From: Metarhizobium sp964253915
Lineage (GTDB): Bacteria > Pseudomonadota > Alphaproteobacteria > Rhizobiales > Rhizobiaceae
NCBI RefSeq assembly: GCF_964253915.1
Contig: NZ_CAXUSG020000002.1
Location: forward strand, 310,001 to 374,000
Length of the DNA stretch: 64,000 bases
Direction: 5' to 3'
Under the pieces are notes generated by a model. It was not told where the DNA came from. It worked only from the letters and a program-made list of their open reading frames with translations, and did no database searches. The position numbers and the translations under genes were made by a program. Below are positions 46,782 through 54,824 of the stretch, in pieces (position 1 is the first letter of the stretch; each line of letters opens with the position of its first letter).

Positions 46782-47791
46782 CACAAGATTCCTTTCTGCC
46801 AACCGAGAAGCCGGTCGCGGGCAATGAAAAGCAGCCGCACCAGGCCGGCGCAGATCAGCGCCATGACGATCAGCGCCGCATAGACATTCGCGTAAGCCGA
46901 ATAGGCGGTGTTGAACTGCAGGTACCAGCCGAGGCCGAACTTGGCGCCGAGCATTTCCGCCACCACGAGCACGGCAAAGGAATAATAGAGACCCATGAAC
47001 AGGCCGACGAAGACATTCGGCAACGAGGCCGGGATCGCCACCTTCAGCACGAGAAAGCGGTTGTCGGCGCCGAGCGTCCGCGCCACATCATAGAAAGACC
47101 GGTTGACCTGGCCGACACCCGCGGCCGTCAGGATAGCGACCGGAATGCCCGATGCCAGCGCCACCAGGAAGATGGAGGCATGGAACGTCGAGGGAAAGAT
47201 GAAGAAGGTGCAGGGAATCCAGGCGCTTGCCGGCACCGGCCCGATCAGCTTCAAAAGCGGCATGCCCCAGTAGGCGAAACGATTCGACCAGCCGAGCGCT
47301 ACGCCGCCGATAAACCCGACCAACACGCCGGAGAAAAAACCCAATGCCCAGAGTCGGCCGGTATAGGCCACGCAGATCAGCAGGCGATCCCAATCCGTCA
47401 CATAGACATGCAGCAAACCCTGTGGCGGCGAGAAGAACGGTTTAGGCAACCACCCGAGTTTTGCCGTCAGTACCTCCCAGGCCGCCAGCCAGAGGCCGAG
47501 CACGATAAACCACGGACCATAATGCACCAGCGTGCGCCCGACGCTGCCGAGACGGTGAACCGTCACCGAGAGCGCCAGGAAGATGCCGGCGCCGATCAGC
47601 GTGACAAGCGCAAACAGCGCCGTGGCACCCCAGGTGATGACGTCGGGCAGACCATAGGTCAGCGCCGCTGCCAGCAGCCATGTTGCGGCCGCCAGCAATC
47701 CATTGCGCCAGATCCCTCCGGCCGGCAGGGCGACGAACCGCCGCCCCGCCCCGCCGAAACCTTCATCGACAGCCGCACTCATCGATGTCAC
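46781..47791 (-). CDS. Sulfonate/taurine-type ABC importer permease with N-terminal extension
   Basis: 336 residues from GTG 47791, overlapping the binding-protein stop by 4 bp (an ATG three codons later is possible). The C-terminal 230 residues are a standard SsuC/TauC domain with the EAA-type stretch VARTLGADNRFLVLKVAIPA. About 80-100 extra N-terminal residues carry additional hydrophobic segments (LLAAATWLLAAAL, ALFALVTLIGAGIFLALSV), unusual for 250-280-residue relatives. Confidence 0.9.
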   Translation of the reverse strand: MTSMSAAVDEGFGGAGRRFVALPAGGIWRNGLLAAATWLLAAALTYGLPDVITWGATALFALVTLIGAGIFLALSVTVHRLGSVGRTLVHYGPWFIVLGLWLAAWEVLTAKLGWLPKPFFSPPQGLLHVYVTDWDRLLICVAYTGRLWALGFFSGVLVGFIGGVALGWSNRFAYWGMPLLKLIGPVPASAWIPCTFFIFPSTFHASIFLVALASGIPVAILTAAGVGQVNRSFYDVARTLGADNRFLVLKVAIPASLPNVFVGLFMGLYYSFAVLVVAEMLGAKFGLGWYLQFNTAYSAYANVYAALIVMALICAGLVRLLFIARDRLLGWQKGIL

Positions 47792-48822
47792 GCGAAGATG
47801 TCGATGGTGATGCGGTTGGCGATCTCTTCCGGATCGGTGGTGGCGTCGATGACGCCGGTCAGCTTCAGGTCCTCGTAGCCGATCCGGACTTCCTTCAGCA
47901 GTTCCTTGCCGAACCAGTGTTCATGGTAGGTGAAGGACGACAGGACTTCGGTCAGGTCTTCCAGCGGCAGGCCGGGCTTCAGCGTGTCGAAATACCACTT
48001 CGCCACTTCGTCCGCATGCTTGGCGGTGTACTGGTGGATTTCAAGGTTGGCCGCAGCTACCCGCTTGATGGCATCCTTATTGGCTTCGTAATAATCGCCA
48101 TTGACGCCGAGTACGCAGCAGACGCGATCCTGGAAGGTGCCGGTCTGGGTATCCGCCACCAGTTCGAAGCCATGCTGCTTCTGGTAGGAATAGGCCCAGG
48201 GGTCCATATGCGCGACCGCATCCGCCTCGCCCTTCAACACGCCTTCGGCGACGAGATCGAACGGGAAGACCTTCCAGGTGACATCGGTTTCCGGATTGAG
48301 GCCGGCCTTGGCGAGCGCCACCGAGAAAGCGACGCGCGACGGCGACATGACGTCGAAGGTGCCGATCGTCTTGCCCTTCAGGTCGGTAAGCGTCTTGATG
48401 CCGGAATCCGGCTTGACCAGCACACGCTGGCAGCCGCCATGCGAGCCGGCGAAAAGACGGACGTCAAACCCCTGCTCGATCGGCTTCAGCCAATCGTAGA
48501 GCAGGCCCGGACCGGCTTCCGCCTTGCGCGTGGCCAACGCCTGGATCAGCGTCTGGCCGCTGGCGCCCTGGTAGAAAAGCTCGACCTCAAGACCGTGCTT
48601 TGCATAAATGCCCTTCGCCAGGCCAAAACCCACCGGTGAATGGCAGGCGGCGACTTCGGTCCATTCGAGCTTGATCGGGATCAGATTTCCGGCGATCGCG
48701 TAACGCGTCGAACGGGCGCCGATCACGCCGACGGCGGCAGCCGCAGCGGTGACGCTGGCGGCCTTCATGACGCCGCGGCGGGAAATTCCCCTGGATGGAG
48801 TGCTATTGGAATCGTGTGTCAT
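47788..48822 (-). CDS. Sulfonate/nitrate-type ABC importer binding protein (SsuA-like)
   Basis: 344 residues. A twin-arginine-like leader (SRRGVMKAASVTAAAAAVGV) precedes a NMT1/SsuA-type domain with VGFGLAKGIYAKHGLEVELF, LKGKTIGTFDVMSPSRVAFSVA and GEADAVAHMDPWAYSY. Export through Tat would suggest folding or cofactor needs before secretion. Family ligands include alkanesulfonates, taurine, nitrate and thiamine precursors. Operon partners (2OG oxygenase, cysteine-bearing membrane protein) favour an organosulfur or N-substituted acid. Confidence 0.88.
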   Translation of the reverse strand: MTHDSNSTPSRGISRRGVMKAASVTAAAAAVGVIGARSTRYAIAGNLIPIKLEWTEVAACHSPVGFGLAKGIYAKHGLEVELFYQGASGQTLIQALATRKAEAGPGLLYDWLKPIEQGFDVRLFAGSHGGCQRVLVKPDSGIKTLTDLKGKTIGTFDVMSPSRVAFSVALAKAGLNPETDVTWKVFPFDLVAEGVLKGEADAVAHMDPWAYSYQKQHGFELVADTQTGTFQDRVCCVLGVNGDYYEANKDAIKRVAAANLEIHQYTAKHADEVAKWYFDTLKPGLPLEDLTEVLSSFTYHEHWFGKELLKEVRIGYEDLKLTGVIDATTDPEEIANRITIDIFA

Positions 48823-49243
48823 CGGACGTCCCCTCTAGAATTGAGAGGTCCAGCCTAGCGAATGCACATTTTCACGATAGATTTAATAGATTATTTGAGA
48901 TGCCATCCGGGGAAAATTCTTTCACCCCAAACCGTATGGCAGGGATGCTCACCCTCTGTCAGACCCGAAACGGGCAAGTCGATACCTTCGGACAGGTTAA
49001 AAAGGCGCTGAAACGATCGACCCGAAATGCGGTGCAGCCGGCCGGCTTCCGCTGCGCCTGGGCAAGCGATCATTATCCACGCGATGTCAATCGGCATTCG
49101 AATAATATTCTACCATCTTGGCTAACATTTAGAACCGGGAGAGTTTCCCGATGGTTGTAGCGGAGATATAATCCATAAAATTGATAGACTAATCCGAGCC
49201 GTGGCACTTGAACCCCGGGTCGGGCAATCAGCGAGGCAAAACA
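48823..49243. promoter_or_regulatory. Divergent control region, sulfonate-type operon and small genes
   Basis: 421 bp. AT-rich tracts at 48861-48896 (GATTTAATAGATTATT) and 49164-49195 (ATAATCC, AAAATTGATAGACTAAT) share a partly related ATAGA(T/C)T motif and could be regulator or promoter sites for each direction. The GC-rich middle shows no gene. Confidence 0.35.
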
Positions 49244-49441
49244 ATGGTGAAGCAAGTGATCGAATATGCCGGCCTTCCCGTCGGCATTGTCATCCCCGAT
49301 GACGGCCGCCTGAAGTTCATCGCCGTTAAGTTGCATGTCCACGATCTCGACGGACAGCATTTCGCATCGCCTTCGGATGTGCTGCGCGCCATCCGCGAGA
49401 TGATGTCTCGCCGTCGGCGAGACCTCGAACTGGTCGCTTGA
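49244..49441 (+). CDS. Small hypothetical protein, 65 residues
   Basis: Starts at ATG 49244 (CGAGGCAAAACA upstream). Soluble, beta-rich looking N-terminal half (VIEYAGLPVGIVIPDDGRLK, FIAVKLHVHDLDG) and a basic helix SRRRRDLELVA at the end. Codon use is ordinary and a second small gene follows 15 bp later with a strong RBS, so both look real. No function recognised. Confidence 0.6.
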   Translation: MVKQVIEYAGLPVGIVIPDDGRLKFIAVKLHVHDLDGQHFASPSDVLRAIREMMSRRRRDLELVA

Positions 49442-49456
49442 TTGAAGGAGAAACCC

Positions 49457-49648
49457 ATGGCCAAGCTCTGTCATTTTTTCCGGCTGTCGGCGTTGCACGA
49501 CGACCTGGAAACAAAGCTTCTCGTCCAGGAATACCGGTCGCTGCTGTCGGAAGACCGGATCGACGACAGAAGCGAGGAATTGCGGGAGAGGCTGTTTGCC
49601 GTCTCCGATGAACTTTCGTCGCTTGGCCATCGGCATCGCCACCGCTGA
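49457..49648 (+). CDS. Small hypothetical protein, 63 residues
   Basis: Starts at ATG 49457 after AGGAGAAACCC. Predicted mostly helical and charged (LETKLLVQEYRSLLSEDRID, SEELRERLFAVSDEL), ending in a His/Arg tail GHRHRHR. Probably co-transcribed with the 65-residue gene. It converges on the nitrilase gene with a 21-bp gap. Function unknown. Confidence 0.6.
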   Translation: MAKLCHFFRLSALHDDLETKLLVQEYRSLLSEDRIDDRSEELRERLFAVSDELSSLGHRHRHR

Positions 49649-49669
49649 CGATACCGGATTTCATTGAAT

Positions 49670-50440
49670 TCAGGCTTCCGCGACGTAACAGGGATACTCC
49701 GCCTTTTGCCGCCGCGACAGACCGGGATCGATCTCCACGACCACGAGGGGATTTTCGGCGGATGTCTGCGCAAGCTTGCTTCCATCCGGCGCATAAGCCA
49801 GTCCGCGACCGCCGAAAGCCGGACTATCGTCCGACTTACCGACACGGTTGGAGCTGAGGATATAACTCCCCGAAACGATCGCCGCCATCGCGGCCGCAGT
49901 CTCCCATTTTTCGTGAGAGAGTTCGGTGGCGCGGGGAACGACGATCAGTTCGGCGCCGGAGCGGCCGTAGTGGCGGGCGTGCTCGTTGAACATCAATTCC
50001 GTGCAAAGCAGGACGCCGATGCTGACGCCTGCTATTTCGTGGACCGCGAAACCGCTGCCATCTGCGTCGAACCAGGTCGCCTCGTACCAGCCCTCCTCTT
50101 CCGGGAAAAACTGCTTGCGGTGGAGGGTCCTGACCTGGTCTCCTTCCATGACGAATGCTTCATTGACCAGCTTGCCGGCGAGCGGGACAGGTCGGGACGA
50201 AACGATCGCCGGCACGCCAAGCGCCCGCAGGGCGGCCATGCCTTGCTCATGGACTGCAACGCTTCGGCGCGCAGCATCGTCATCGAACTGGCGGGCGGAA
50301 GCTATCCAGTTGCCGAAAGGCATCTCGTTGGTGACGAGGATATCCGGCCGTGCATCCCTGACCTGCCGGCTGAGGATGTCCCATTGCTGCCCGGCCGGCT
50401 CAAGCCCCTCCGGCCATTCGACAAAAGCGCATTTGATCAT
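49670..50440 (-). CDS. Carbon-nitrogen hydrolase (nitrilase superfamily)
   Basis: 256 residues from ATG 50440 (AAGGGG upstream). The catalytic triad is E39 (VTNEMPFGNW), K109 (HRKQFFPEEEGW) and C146 (VLLCTELMF). ELSHEKWETAAAMAAIVSGSYILSSNRVG-like sequence marks an aliphatic amidase/N-carbamoyl hydrolase-type member rather than a true nitrilase. It hydrolyses an amide, carbamoyl or nitrile bond, releasing ammonia. Only 23 bp after the cupin gene, so they form one operon; the substrate is unknown. Confidence 0.88.
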   Translation of the reverse strand: MIKCAFVEWPEGLEPAGQQWDILSRQVRDARPDILVTNEMPFGNWIASARQFDDDAARRSVAVHEQGMAALRALGVPAIVSSRPVPLAGKLVNEAFVMEGDQVRTLHRKQFFPEEEGWYEATWFDADGSGFAVHEIAGVSIGVLLCTELMFNEHARHYGRSGAELIVVPRATELSHEKWETAAAMAAIVSGSYILSSNRVGKSDDSPAFGGRGLAYAPDGSKLAQTSAENPLVVVEIDPGLSRRQKAEYPCYVAEA

Positions 50441-50463
50441 TCTGTTTCCCCTTGCCGCCGAGA

Positions 50464-50955
50464 TTACGACGGATGCCGATGGATCGGATCCACCCAATAG
50501 ACCTCTTCCGGCTTCTCGACCGGATCGACATCGGTGATGTTGACCACCACGGCTTCGTTATCCGAACGCACCAGCACGCATTCCAGCACGTTGTCCGGAT
50601 CGGCGTTGATTTCCTGATGCGGCACGTAAGGCGGCACGAAGATGAAATCGCCCGGGCCAGCCTCGGCGACATATTCCAGCTTGTCGCCCCAGCGCATGCG
50701 CGCCTTGCCGCGAATGACGAAAATCACGCTTTCCAGCGCGCCGTGATGGTGGACGCCGGTCTTGGCATTCGGTTCGATGGCGACGGTGCCGGCCCATATC
50801 TTCTGGGCGCCCACACGGGCGTGATTGATCGCCGCCTGGCGAAACATGCCGGGGGTCTGCGCCGTGTTGGAATCGAGCTGGTCGCCCTTGATGACCCTTA
50901 TGCCGTTGTGCTTCCAGTGATCGTCATGCCCATGAGGGTGATCGTGATCCGTCAT
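50464..50955 (-). CDS. Cupin-domain protein
   Basis: 163 residues from ATG 50955 (GGAGGCAACG upstream). A His/Asp-rich N-terminus (DHDHPHGHDDH, residues 3-13) precedes a single cupin. Motif 1 supplies H69/H70/H71 and E75 (VHHHGALE), motif 2 H113 (PPYVPHQEIN), enough for one metal ion. It may be a dioxygenase, isomerase or ligand-binding protein acting with the downstream amidase. The frame stays open upstream but without an RBS. Confidence 0.85.
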   Translation of the reverse strand: MTDHDHPHGHDDHWKHNGIRVIKGDQLDSNTAQTPGMFRQAAINHARVGAQKIWAGTVAIEPNAKTGVHHHGALESVIFVIRGKARMRWGDKLEYVAEAGPGDFIFVPPYVPHQEINADPDNVLECVLVRSDNEAVVVNITDVDPVEKPEEVYWVDPIHRHPS

Positions 50956-51245
50956 CGTTGCCTCCACCTGTTCTGCCGATGCCTGCATTTGTATCGGTTC
51001 CCGGGCCGATAAAACAAATGGAAAGATCCGTCCGGTGATCTTGGATGCCCGCAAAAATTGCGACGAGTCACTTGATTTTTCGGTAGCGAGGTCGAATTTT
51101 CCGTCAAAACTCCTGGGAAACGACAAAAACTTCGCCGTTCTTCGATGCTTTTGAAGTTTTGTGCGCTTCAAAGACGTTTGCAAAATGCGATTGTCCTGTC
51201 CTCCCCGGCAGACGGGCCGGAAGACAAAAGAATGGAAAAAATACG
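50956..51245. promoter_or_regulatory. Divergent control region, cupin/amino-acid importer
   Basis: 290 bp, moderately AT-rich. GAAGTTTTGTGCGCTTC (51153-51169) is a small dyad that might be an operator. No gene or standard promoter is convincing. Confidence 0.35.
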
Positions 51246-52022
51246 ATGAAATGGACCCACACACTCCTCGCCGCCGCAGCCGTTGCCCAGCTGGTCTTCG
51301 CCGGCGCTGCCCAGGCTGGCTCCAACCTCGAAAACATCAAGACGGCCGGCGTGCTGAAGATCGGCACCGAAGGCACCTACGCGCCCTTCACCTATCATGA
51401 CACCTCCGGCGCCCTCGTCGGCTTCGACGTCGAGATCGGTGAAGCGGTTGCCAAGAAGCTTGGCGTCAAGGCCGAATTCCTGGAAGGCAAGTGGGACGGC
51501 CTGATCGCCGGCCTCGACGCCAACCGCTACGACACCGTCATCAACCAGGTCGGCATTACCGAAGAGCGCAAGAAGAAGTACGACTTCTCCGAACCCTATA
51601 TCGCCTCCAAGGCCGTGCTGATCATCAAGTCCGACGACGACAGCATCAAGGGCTTCGAAGACCTGAAGGGCAAGAAGTCGGCCCAGTCGCTGACCAGCAA
51701 TTTTGGCAAGCTCGCCACCGCCTCCGGCGCAGAACTCGTCGGCACCGACGGTTTCGACCAGTCGATCCAGCTGGTGCTGACCGGCCGCGCCGATGCAACC
51801 ATCAACGACAGCCTGTCCTTCCTCGACTTCAAGAAGCAGAAGCCCGATGCGCCGGTGAAGATCGCCGCCGAGCAGGCCGAAGCCGATCATTCCGGCATCA
51901 TCATCCGCAAGGGCGAACCGGAACTGCTGGAAGCGATCAACAAGGCACTCGTCGACATCAAGGCTGACGGCACCTACGACGCCATCTCGCAGAAGTATTT
52001 TGGCGCCGACGTTTCGAAGTAA
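51246..52022 (+). CDS. Polar amino-acid ABC importer binding protein (cystine/FliY-like)
   Basis: 258 residues from ATG 51246. Signal peptide LLAAAAVAQLVFAGAAQAG, then the family 3 domain: GVLKIGTEGTYAPFTYHD, LVGFDVEIGEAVAKKLG and NQVGITEERKKKYDFSEPY. The last stretch is close to cystine-binding TcyA/FliY proteins. The neighbouring sulfur-linked genes make cystine or a related sulfur amino acid a reasonable ligand, not a proven one. An attenuator-like hairpin follows. Confidence 0.9.
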   Translation: MKWTHTLLAAAAVAQLVFAGAAQAGSNLENIKTAGVLKIGTEGTYAPFTYHDTSGALVGFDVEIGEAVAKKLGVKAEFLEGKWDGLIAGLDANRYDTVINQVGITEERKKKYDFSEPYIASKAVLIIKSDDDSIKGFEDLKGKKSAQSLTSNFGKLATASGAELVGTDGFDQSIQLVLTGRADATINDSLSFLDFKKQKPDAPVKIAAEQAEADHSGIIIRKGEPELLEAINKALVDIKADGTYDAISQKYFGADVSK

Positions 52023-52069
52023 GCATCGCAGCGGTGGTTTCGCCGCCGGCTTCGCTCATCTATAGTCTG

Positions 52070-52096
52070 ATCCGCTCCGGCCACCGGGGCGGATCA
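52070..52096 (+). terminator. Hairpin between binding protein and permease
   Basis: 12-bp stem GATCCGCTCCGG/CCGGGGCGGATC (one T-G pair) with a CCA loop, ending 21 bases before the permease start. Likely partial terminator or mRNA stabiliser. Confidence 0.55.
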
Positions 52097-52117
52097 TGTC
52101 TTTAAAGAGGTCGTTTC

Positions 52118-52798
52118 TTGCCCGCCTGGCTCCAACTCATGCTGGATTCACTCCAGCCGCTCCTCTGGGCGGGTCTGGTCTTCACCATTCCGCTGACGCT
52201 ATTGTCCTTCGTGTTCGGTCTGGCGCTTGGACTGGTGACCGCCGTCGTCCGGCTTTTCGGGCCGAAACCGCTGGTGGCGGTCGCCCGCTTCTATGTCTGG
52301 GTGATCCGCGGCACGCCGCTGCTCGTCCAGCTATTCGTGATTTTCTACGGGCTGCCGAGCCTCGGCATCCTGCTCGACGCCTTTCCCGCCGCCCTGATCG
52401 GCTTCACGCTGAACATCGGCGCTTATACCTCCGAAATCATCCGCGCCGTCATCTCTTCGGTGCCGCGCGGGCAGTGGGAGGCGGCCTATTCGATCGGCAT
52501 GAGCTGGAGCCAGGCAATGCGGCGCACCATCCTGCCGCAGGCGACCCGCGTTGCCGTGCCGCCGCTCTCCAACACCTTCATCTCGCTGGTGAAGGATACC
52601 TCGCTTGCTGCCGCGATCACCGTGCCGGAATTGTTCCAGACGGCGCAGCGCATCGTCGCCACCACCTATGAACCGTTGATCCTCTATATCGAGGCGGCGC
52701 TGATCTATCTGGCGATGAGTTCCGTGCTATCGGCCCTGCAGGTCCGGCTTGAAAGGCGATTTGCCCGCTATGGCGGCTTCCTGGAGGCGCGCACATGA
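52118..52798 (+). CDS. Polar amino-acid ABC importer permease
   Basis: 226 residues from TTG 52118 (AAAGAGG upstream); an ATG at 52139 would remove seven residues. About four to five membrane segments, FYVWVIRGTPLLVQLFVIFYG and GQWEAAYSIGMSWSQAMRR (EAA loop) are typical of HisMQ/TcyB-type permeases. A single permease gene implies a homodimer. Overlaps the ATPase start by 4 bp. Confidence 0.92.
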   Translation: MPAWLQLMLDSLQPLLWAGLVFTIPLTLLSFVFGLALGLVTAVVRLFGPKPLVAVARFYVWVIRGTPLLVQLFVIFYGLPSLGILLDAFPAALIGFTLNIGAYTSEIIRAVISSVPRGQWEAAYSIGMSWSQAMRRTILPQATRVAVPPLSNTFISLVKDTSLAAAITVPELFQTAQRIVATTYEPLILYIEAALIYLAMSSVLSALQVRLERRFARYGGFLEART

Positions 52799-53556
52799 TC
52801 GAGCTATCGCATATCGAGAAACGTTTCGGCGACAATGTCGTGCTCAAGGATGTCAGCGTCACCCTCGCGGAAGGTACGGTGACGGCGCTTGTCGGCCCAT
52901 CGGGTGGCGGCAAGAGCACGCTGCTGCGCTGCATCAACCTTCTGGAGATACCCACGGCCGGCAAGATCCGGCTCGGGGACGAAACTATCCAGTTTTCCGC
53001 GGCCAAGAAGGTCGGCTGGGATTCCATCCAGCGCCTGCGCCGCCAGACCGGCATGGTCTTCCAGAATTTCCAGCTTTTTCCGCACCAGACGGCGATCGAA
53101 AACGTCATGGAAGGCCTGGTCACGGTGCTGAAATGGCCGAAGGAGAAGGCGCGTGCCCGCGCTCGCGAACTGCTGCAGAAAGTCGGCATGGAGCACAAGG
53201 CCGATGCCTGGCCGGCAACGCTTTCCGGCGGCCAGCAGCAGCGCGTTGCCATCGCCCGCGCCCTTGCCCCTTCGCCGCGCGTGCTGCTCTGCGACGAGCC
53301 GACCTCGGCGCTCGATCCGGAACTTGCCGAAGAAGTGGTGGAAGTGCTGAGCCGGCTCGCCCGTGAAGGCACGACAATGGTCATGGCGACGCACGACCTG
53401 CGGCTCGCCTCGCGTGTCGCCGATCAGGTGCTGTTCCTCGACGGTGGCCTGATTGTCGAAAGCGGTGCACCCAAGTCGATCTTCCAGGCGCCGGAGCGGG
53501 AGCGGACGAAAAAATTCATCTCCTCGCTCAGCGCCGGCCTCAGCTACGACATCTGA
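52795..53556 (+). CDS. Polar amino-acid ABC importer ATPase
   Basis: 253 residues. Walker A is GPSGGGKST, with glycine at the position usually occupied by serine or cysteine. Signature [15 protein letters not shown], Walker B VLLCDEPTSALD, switch ATHDLRLA. It ends the importer operon; a palindromic element follows. Confidence 0.93.
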   Translation: MIELSHIEKRFGDNVVLKDVSVTLAEGTVTALVGPSGGGKSTLLRCINLLEIPTAGKIRLGDETIQFSAAKKVGWDSIQRLRRQTGMVFQNFQLFPHQTAIENVMEGLVTVLKWPKEKARARARELLQKVGMEHKADAWPATLSGGQQQRVAIARALAPSPRVLLCDEPTSALDPELAEEVVEVLSRLAREGTTMVMATHDLRLASRVADQVLFLDGGLIVESGAPKSIFQAPERERTKKFISSLSAGLSYDI

Positions 53557-53596
53557 GAGCCGGGGCATCGCAGGTGGAATGAGGAGGGTGCCGACT

Positions 53597-53722
53597 GCCC
53601 CCTTCTCCCCCGCGGGGAGAAGGTCGCGGCAGCGGGATGAGGGGGTGCCACAGTCGAAAGTTTTTCCGTCTCTCGCCCCCTCATCCGCCTGCCGGCCCCT
53701 TCTCCCCGTGGGGGAGAAGGGG
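53597..53722. repeat. RIME/REP-like palindromic mosaic element 2
   Basis: Two arms of about 47 bp in opposite orientation (53599-53645 and 53675-53722), each with a TTCTCCCC/GGGGAGAA hairpin and a CCCCCTCATCC or inverse end. Related in sequence to 14636-14777. Located between convergent genes. Confidence 0.75.
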
Positions 53723-53741
53723 GACGAGGCGACGTGGCATC

Positions 53742-54713
53742 CTAACCGAAAGCCTTGAGGCCGTCATCGATGGCCGCGCGGCAATCGGCCACCATGCGCT
53801 CGATCAGTTCGGCGCAGGTGGGGATGTCTTCGATCAGGCCGATGACCTGGCTTGCCCAGACGAGGCCGCCGTCGACCTTGCCCTCGACCAGCGCCTCGCG
53901 ACCGCGGGCGCCTGCCACCAGATGGCGGATATCCTCGAATTCGCAGCCGCCTGGACGACGCTCGGTGGCGACCACTTCTTCGGAAACGGCATTCTTCAGC
54001 ACGCGACCGGTGTTGCGCAGCGTGCGGAAAATCAGCGTCGTATCCGTCTCGCTGGCGCGCAGCAGGGCCTGCTTGATCTCGTCGTGGATCGGCGCCTCCT
54101 TCGTCGCGCAGAAGCGCGTGCCCATGTTGACGCCTTCGGCGCCGAGCATCATCGCCGCGGCCATGCCGCGGCCCGAGCCGATCCCGCCCGAGGCAATGAG
54201 CGGCACCTTCACCGCCCGCGCGGCAGATGCAAAGAGCACGAGGCCGCCGATGTCATCTTCGCCCGGATGCCCGGCCGCCTCGAAACCGTCGATCGAGATC
54301 GCGTCGACCCCGGCGCGCTCGGCCGACAGCGCGTGCCGGACTGCCGTGCACTTGTGGACGATCTTCGCCCCGGCCTCTTTGGCCTTGGCAATGAATTCCT
54401 TGGGGCTGCGGCCGGCCGTCTCGATGATACGGACACCCGATTCCAGGGCCGCATCCAAATACTCTTCATAAGGTGGCGGCGCGGTTGATGGCAGGATCGT
54501 CAGGTTCACGCCGAACGGTTTGTCGGTCATCTCGCGGCAACGCGCGATTTCGGCCCGCAGTGCTTCCGGGTTGGGCTGGGTCAGCGCGGTCAGAACGCCC
54601 AATCCTCCGGCATTGGAAACCGCCGACGCCAGCTCGGCCCGGCCGACCCACTGCATCCCACCCTGTATGATCGGGTAGCGCGTCCCCAAGAGTTCCGTAA
54701 TACGCGTTTTCAT
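53742..54713 (-). CDS. Nitronate monooxygenase (2-nitropropane dioxygenase family)
   Basis: 323 residues from ATG 54713 (GGGAGGACAG upstream). FMN-barrel motifs are GTRYPIIQGGMQWVG, ISIDGFEAAGHPGEDD, PLIASGGIGSGRGMAAAMMLGA and MGTRFCATKEAP. It oxidises alkyl nitronates (for example propionate-3-nitronate) or acts as an enoyl reductase-like flavoprotein. It is 111 bp downstream of the CoA-ligase gene with palindromes in the gap, so it may have its own promoter within the acyl-CoA gene set. Confidence 0.87.
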   Translation of the reverse strand: MKTRITELLGTRYPIIQGGMQWVGRAELASAVSNAGGLGVLTALTQPNPEALRAEIARCREMTDKPFGVNLTILPSTAPPPYEEYLDAALESGVRIIETAGRSPKEFIAKAKEAGAKIVHKCTAVRHALSAERAGVDAISIDGFEAAGHPGEDDIGGLVLFASAARAVKVPLIASGGIGSGRGMAAAMMLGAEGVNMGTRFCATKEAPIHDEIKQALLRASETDTTLIFRTLRNTGRVLKNAVSEEVVATERRPGGCEFEDIRHLVAGARGREALVEGKVDGGLVWASQVIGLIEDIPTCAELIERMVADCRAAIDDGLKAFG

Positions 54714-54781
54714 CTGTCCTCCCAAAGTCACCACCCCGCATCACCAAACCTAGGAAAAATGCAGGGCGGCGTCAATAATAA

Positions 54782-54815
54782 TTGGCTGTACGTCCAACTA
54801 ATTTATTTGGCCAAA
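54782..54815. promoter_or_regulatory. Candidate operator pair upstream of the nitronate monooxygenase
   Basis: TTGGCTGTACGTCCAA (54782-54797), a 16-bp near-dyad centred on GTAC, and the perfect palindrome TTTGGCCAAA (54806-54815). TetR-type operators often look like the first; the BetI-like regulator gene is two genes upstream. Confidence 0.35.
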
Positions 54816-54824
54816 CAAACCCCG

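Noticed and set aside
48795..49160. 121-codon plus-strand open frame in the sulfonate operon control region
   Set aside because: Overlaps the start of the binding-protein gene on the other strand, no RBS, no family resemblance.
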